From CAYVIB01 sp964451365 (GTDB taxonomy: Bacteria > Pseudomonadota > Gammaproteobacteria > Pseudomonadales > Cellvibrionaceae), in NCBI GenBank assembly GCA_964451365.1, contig CAYVIB010000007.1:98922-162921 (forward strand): 64,000 bases of DNA, given 5' to 3'. The translations under genes were made by a program, and so were the position numbers. Position 1 is the first letter of the stretch. The number at the start of each line of letters is the position of its first letter. Shown here one piece after another: positions 60,279-64,000 of the stretch. The notes under the pieces are model-generated. The model made no database searches, had not been told where the DNA came from, and worked only from the letters and a program-made list of their open reading frames with translations.

Positions 60279-62770
60279 GTATTACCCGCAGGGATTTTAT
60301 CAAGCACCAGGCAATTACCACCGCCGCCGCCGCGGCCGGCGTCACGTTACCAGCCACGGCGACCAACCTGATTACCACCCGCGACCAAACCGAGCTCACA
60401 TGGTCGAAAGCGCCCTGCCGCTTCTGCGGCACCGGTTGCAGTGTGAATGTGGCAACCAAGCAGGGCCAGGTGGTGGCGACTCACGGCGATATTAATTCAC
60501 CGGTCAATCGCGGCCTTAACTGCGTCAAAGGTTATTTTCTGTCGAAGATCATGTACGGCGAGGATCGCCTTACCACCCCGCTGCTGCGCAAGAAGAATGG
60601 CAAGTTCGACAAGAACGGCGACTTTGAACCGGTAAGCTGGGATGAAGCCTTCGACATCATGGCGGAGAAATTCAAGCAGGTGTTGAAAACCAAAGGGCCC
60701 GAGGCTATCGGTATGTTCGGTTCCGGACAGTGGACCGTGTGGGAAGGTTACGCGGCGCTGAAGCTGATGAAAGCCGGCTTCCGCTCCAACAATATCGACC
60801 CCAACGCGCGCCACTGCATGGCATCGGCCGTGGGCGGTTTTATGCGCACCTTCGGCATGGACGAGCCGATGGGTTGTTACGACGATATCGAAAACGCGGA
60901 TGTGTTCGTGCTGTGGGGTTCAAACATGGCGGAGATGCATCCGATACTTTGGACACGCATTACCGACCGGCGCTTCAGCATGCCAGGCACGCAAGTGGTG
61001 GTAATGTCCACCTACGAACACCGCTGTTTCGACCTGGCCGACCTGCCCGTTATTTTCAAGCCGCAGACGGACCTGGCCATTGCCAACTTTATTGCCCATT
61101 ACATTATTCAAAATAATAAAGTGAACAAGGAATTCGTGGCGAAACACACCAATTTTAAAGCGGGTGTAACGGATATCGGTTATGGACTACGTGCAACACA
61201 CCCACTGCAGAAAGCAGCGGAAAATGCCGATGACCCCAACGCCGCGTCACCGATTACTTTTGAAGAATTTTCAAAATTTGTCAGCGATTACAGTGTGGAG
61301 AAGGTAAGCAATCTCAGCGGCGTGCCGGAAAAGCAGCTGATTGAGTTGGCGAAACTGTATGCCGACCCGAACAAAAAAGTGATGTCGTTCTGGACCATGG
61401 GCGTTAACCAGCACACACGCGGTGTGTGGATGAATAACCTGATCTACAACCTCCACCTTTTAACAGGAAAAATTGCCGAGCCGGGCAACAGTCCGTTTTC
61501 GCTGACTGGTCAGCCTTCCGCCTGCGGCACCACGCGCGAAGTGGGTACCTTCGCTCACCGCCTGCCCGCTGACATGGTGGTGACAAACCCGAAACATCGC
61601 GAAGCAGCGGAAAAAACCTGGAAACTGCCGGAGGGCACCATTGTCGCGAAACCCGGCGCCCACGCAGTGGAGCAAACCCGCAAGTTAAAGGACGGCGAGA
61701 TCAATGCCTATTGGGTGCAGGTGAACAACAACATGCAGGCGGCGGCCAATATGAACGAGGAAGGCCTGCCCGGTTATCGCAATCCGGAAAATTTTATCGT
61801 TGTCTCGGACGCTTACCCGACCGTGACAGCGCAGGCGGCGGATTTAATTCTGCCCGCCGCCATGTGGGTGGAAAAGGAAGGCGCCTACGGCAACGCGGAA
61901 CGACGCACACAGTTCTGGCACCAATTGGTAAAAGCGCCGGGCGATGCCCGATCCGACTTATGGCAACTGGTGGAATTTTCCAAGCGCTTTAAAGTAAGCG
62001 AAGTGTGGCCGGAAGAACTCATTGCGAAGAAACCGGAATACAAAGATAAAACACTTTACCAGGTGCTATTCGAGAACGGCAATGTCAACAAATTTCCGCT
62101 AAGCGAAATCGACAAAGGTTACGATAACTCCGAAGCCGAAGCTTTCGGCTTTTACATTCAAAAAGGCTTGTTTGAGGAATATGCGCAATTCGGTCGCGGG
62201 CACGCGCACGACCTGGCCAGCTTTGAAAGCTACCACGAGACACGCGGTCTGCGTTGGCCAGTGGTGAACGGGCAGGAAACGCGCTGGCGTTATCGGGAGG
62301 AGTTCGATCCCTATGTGGAAAAAGGCAAGGGCGTGCAGTTTTACGGCCACCCCGACGGGCGGGCCATTATTTTTGCCCTGCCTTACGAGGCGCCGCCCGA
62401 ATCGCCGGACAGCGAGTACCCCTTCTGGTTGTGTACCGGTCGCGTGCTGGAGCACTGGCATTCCGGTTCCATGACACAGCGGGTGCCGGAACTTTACCGT
62501 GCTTTTCCCGACGCTGTGTGCTTTATGCACCCGCGGGATGCGCGCGAGCGCGACCTGCGCCGGGGCGACAAAGTTAAAATCCGATCGCGCCGTGGTTATA
62601 TTGTATCGCGGGTGGAAACCCAAGGTCGCAACCAAGTGCCTTCGGGCACGGTGTTCGTGCCCTGGTTCGATTCCCGCCAGTTGATCAACCGGGTTACGCT
62701 GGATGCAACCGATCCAATCTCCAAGCAAACGGACTTCAAAAAGTGCGCCGTTAAAATCGAGAAGGTGTAG
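60275..62770 (+). CDS. napA: Periplasmic nitrate reductase catalytic subunit NapA
   Basis: The product has 831 residues. A twin-arginine signal (TRRDFIK at 4-10, then a hydrophobic stretch to ATA) exports the folded enzyme. The [4Fe-4S] ligands are Cys48, Cys51, Cys55 and Cys83. The molybdenum ligand is Cys181 in ARHCMASAVG. The C-terminal molybdopterin domain includes CTGRVLEHWHSGSMT. It reduces nitrate to nitrite in the periplasm with electrons from NapB. It is the main gene of the napEDABC operon. Confidence 0.97.
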   Translation: MSITRRDFIKHQAITTAAAAAGVTLPATATNLITTRDQTELTWSKAPCRFCGTGCSVNVATKQGQVVATHGDINSPVNRGLNCVKGYFLSKIMYGEDRLTTPLLRKKNGKFDKNGDFEPVSWDEAFDIMAEKFKQVLKTKGPEAIGMFGSGQWTVWEGYAALKLMKAGFRSNNIDPNARHCMASAVGGFMRTFGMDEPMGCYDDIENADVFVLWGSNMAEMHPILWTRITDRRFSMPGTQVVVMSTYEHRCFDLADLPVIFKPQTDLAIANFIAHYIIQNNKVNKEFVAKHTNFKAGVTDIGYGLRATHPLQKAAENADDPNAASPITFEEFSKFVSDYSVEKVSNLSGVPEKQLIELAKLYADPNKKVMSFWTMGVNQHTRGVWMNNLIYNLHLLTGKIAEPGNSPFSLTGQPSACGTTREVGTFAHRLPADMVVTNPKHREAAEKTWKLPEGTIVAKPGAHAVEQTRKLKDGEINAYWVQVNNNMQAAANMNEEGLPGYRNPENFIVVSDAYPTVTAQAADLILPAAMWVEKEGAYGNAERRTQFWHQLVKAPGDARSDLWQLVEFSKRFKVSEVWPEELIAKKPEYKDKTLYQVLFENGNVNKFPLSEIDKGYDNSEAEAFGFYIQKGLFEEYAQFGRGHAHDLASFESYHETRGLRWPVVNGQETRWRYREEFDPYVEKGKGVQFYGHPDGRAIIFALPYEAPPESPDSEYPFWLCTGRVLEHWHSGSMTQRVPELYRAFPDAVCFMHPRDARERDLRRGDKVKIRSRRGYIVSRVETQGRNQVPSGTVFVPWFDSRQLINRVTLDATDPISKQTDFKKCAVKIEKV

Positions 62771-63232
62771 ATGATGAAAATAGCCGGCGTTTTAGTTCTT
62801 ATATTAATTTGCGGCCTGTCATTTGCCGATACGGACAAACAAATTGCCACGTTGCGAAAAGGGATACCACTGGATGTCGTATCGGAAGATCCCGCGCCGC
62901 TACAGCATGCATCCAATAAGGATATTAAACGCGAACGAGCCTATCCCATGCAGCCACCCACTATTCCACACAAGATCGACAACTATCAAGTGGACCTGCG
63001 GGCAAATAAATGCCTGTCCTGTCACGCGCGCACCAAAACCCAGCAGTCACAGGCGCCCATGATCAGCGTGACCCATTTTATGGACCGGGACGGCAACTTT
63101 CTGGCGGACGTTTCGCCACGTCGCTACTTCTGCACTCAATGCCATGTAACGCAAACCGAGCAGGTGCCGCTGGTGGAAAATAAATTTATCGCGGTAGATG
63201 AATTAATTAGCGACGAAGAAAAAAAGGATTAA
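62771..63232 (+). CDS. napB: Periplasmic nitrate reductase dihaem cytochrome NapB
   Basis: The product has 153 residues. The signal peptide ends near GLSFA (residue 19). Haem motifs are CLSCH and CTQCH, and axial His residues are available in QPPTIPHKIDNY and MISVTHFMD. It passes electrons from NapC to NapA. The ATG directly follows the napA stop. Confidence 0.96.
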   Translation: MMKIAGVLVLILICGLSFADTDKQIATLRKGIPLDVVSEDPAPLQHASNKDIKRERAYPMQPPTIPHKIDNYQVDLRANKCLSCHARTKTQQSQAPMISVTHFMDRDGNFLADVSPRRYFCTQCHVTQTEQVPLVENKFIAVDELISDEEKKD

Positions 63233-63235
63233 TGG

Positions 63236-63826
63236 GTGAAGGCATTTATTCTTTATTACTGGAAGCTGTTTAACCGGCCCAGCGTTCACTTCAGTATCGG
63301 CTTTCTAACCCTGGGTGGTTTTATTGCCGGCATTATTTTCTGGGGTGGATTCAACACCGCGCTGGAAGCTACCAACACAGAAACCTTTTGTATCTCCTGC
63401 CACGAAATGCACGATAACGTGTACCAAGAATTGCAGACCACCATTCACTTTTCAAATCGCTCCGGCGTGCGTGCCACCTGTCCCGACTGCCATGTGCCGC
63501 ACGAGTGGACAAATAAAATCGCCCGCAAAATGCAGGCGTCCAAGGAAGTGTGGGGGAAAATTTTCGGTACCATCAATACGCCGGAGAAATTCGAGGAAAA
63601 GCGGCTTGAACTGGCGCAACACGAATGGGCACGCCTGAAAGCGAACGATTCGCTGGAATGTCGCAACTGCCACAACTTTGATTATATGGATTTTACCCGC
63701 CAGAGTCCGCGGGCGGCGGTGCAACACAGCACCGCGCTGGCGTCGGGAGAGAAAACCTGTATCGATTGCCACAAGGGCATCGCGCACCAATTGCCGGATA
63801 TGTCCAAGGTCGAAGGCTGGGAATAA
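63236..63826 (+). CDS. napC: Tetrahaem quinol dehydrogenase NapC (NapC/NirT family)
   Basis: The product has 196 residues. It has one N-terminal membrane anchor (FLTLGGFIAGIIFWGGF) and four haem motifs: CISCH, CPDCH, CRNCH and CIDCH. It takes electrons from membrane quinols and feeds NapB. It is the last gene of the operon. There is no NapG/NapH quinol route and no NapF in the window, so NapC is the electron entry. Confidence 0.96.
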   Translation: MKAFILYYWKLFNRPSVHFSIGFLTLGGFIAGIIFWGGFNTALEATNTETFCISCHEMHDNVYQELQTTIHFSNRSGVRATCPDCHVPHEWTNKIARKMQASKEVWGKIFGTINTPEKFEEKRLELAQHEWARLKANDSLECRNCHNFDYMDFTRQSPRAAVQHSTALASGEKTCIDCHKGIAHQLPDMSKVEGWE

Positions 63827-63828
63827 GC

Positions 63829-63862
63829 CGTAGGTTGGAATGAGCTTTGCGAATCCCAACCT
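63829..63862. repeat. GGTTGG palindromic repeat after napC
   Basis: CGTAGGTTGG at the left and CCAACCT at the right flank TGAGCTTTGCGAAT. The arms GGTTGG/CCAACC pair. It begins two bases after the napC stop and could end or stabilise the nap transcript. Confidence 0.5.
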
Positions 63863-63886
63863 GCGACTACTGAAAACAGTTTGGCC

Positions 63887-63936
63887 GTAGAGGCAGCCCC
63901 CGTAAAACAAGGGCGGACACGTGGGTCCGCCCTTAC
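63887..63936. repeat. Double-hairpin element with GTAG ends, copy 3 (diverged)
   Basis: It runs from GTAGAGG to CCCTTAC. The right hairpin GGGCGGAC/GTCCGCCC is perfect, while the left half is degenerate. The right end TTA is the TAA stop of the minus-strand gene that enters from the window edge. Confidence 0.6.
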
Positions 63937-64000
63937 AGACGGATTGCTTTTGCTTTTTCGACGGATTCGAATGCGGCACGCACGATGCGAATATCACGCA
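63933..64000 (-). CDS. C-terminal end of a minus-strand gene (cut by the window edge)
   Basis: From the edge, the minus strand reads RDIRIVRAAFESVEKAKAIRL and then TAA at 63935-63933. The amphipathic, well-formed helix and the stop placed at the repeat-element boundary, as for other genes here, support a real gene. The family cannot be identified from 21 residues. Confidence 0.45.
   Translation of the reverse strand, partial: RDIRIVRAAFESVEKAKAIRL

Noticed and set aside
1..64000. CRISPR arrays, rRNA genes, insertion sequences or prophage genes
   Set aside because: No regular repeat-spacer array, rRNA sequence, transposase, integrase or phage structural gene was recognised.

Overview
The window looks like a chromosomal segment of a gammaproteobacterium, probably a marine or environmental one near the Cellvibrionales/Pseudomonadales. 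This rests on the order oxyR-recG ... ubiA-phoB-phoR, a napEDABC operon, ZntB, glutathione-dependent formaldehyde oxidation and a complete dTDP-rhamnose set. The taxon is inferred from gene content, not measured.

Positions 1-26250 hold an exopolysaccharide (EPS) locus built around an exosortase of the XrtD (VPLPA-CTERM) type. On the minus strand, in transcription order, it runs rfbA-rfbC-rfbD-rfbB (dTDP-L-rhamnose), a WcaJ-like initiating phosphotransferase, a family 2 glycosyltransferase, a PssD/PssE-type two-part glycosyltransferase, XrtD fused to an EpsI domain, a PrsT-like TPR lipoprotein, a 67-residue membrane protein, a Wzz/GumC-like chain-length protein, a polysaccharide pyruvyl transferase with an FrhB-like partner, an acyltransferase and a secreted alginate-lyase-fold protein. 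A second block (24266-26246) supplies a beta-barrel protein and a Wza-type export lipoprotein. Between the blocks lie a cytochrome c5 and the likely exosortase substrate, whose C terminus has a VPLPG motif, a membrane helix and a basic tail. A good sigma-54 promoter match precedes that substrate, and weaker matches precede the small membrane protein and the export lipoprotein. No Wzx flippase or Wzy polymerase is seen in the window.

Positions 26250-35000 hold a tRNA-Arg(TCG) gene next to a mosaic tRNA-like element, a fused secDF gene, a conserved small gene and a cluster of decayed genes: a small ORF with an in-frame amber codon, a frameshifted zinc-ribbon ORF, a beta-helix protein split at a run of six G, and a YbjQ-family remnant. 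A rhomboid protease and a DUF2059 protein close this region.

Positions 35000-59700 are mostly core genes: hemH, frmA-fghA, a TauE-like transporter, a TrmA/RlmD-like RNA methyltransferase, a GST, zntB, a Sel1/TonB_C protein, oxyR, recG, a YbaK-HDOD fusion, a dicarboxylate symporter, ubiA, phoBR, a FemAB-like acyltransferase, a LysR-azoR pair, a pirin and a nitroreductase. Positions 59700-63830 are napEDABC with an FNR-like site upstream.

Two families of short palindromic repeats are scattered through the intergenic spaces. One has ends that supply the stop codons of the neighbouring genes.
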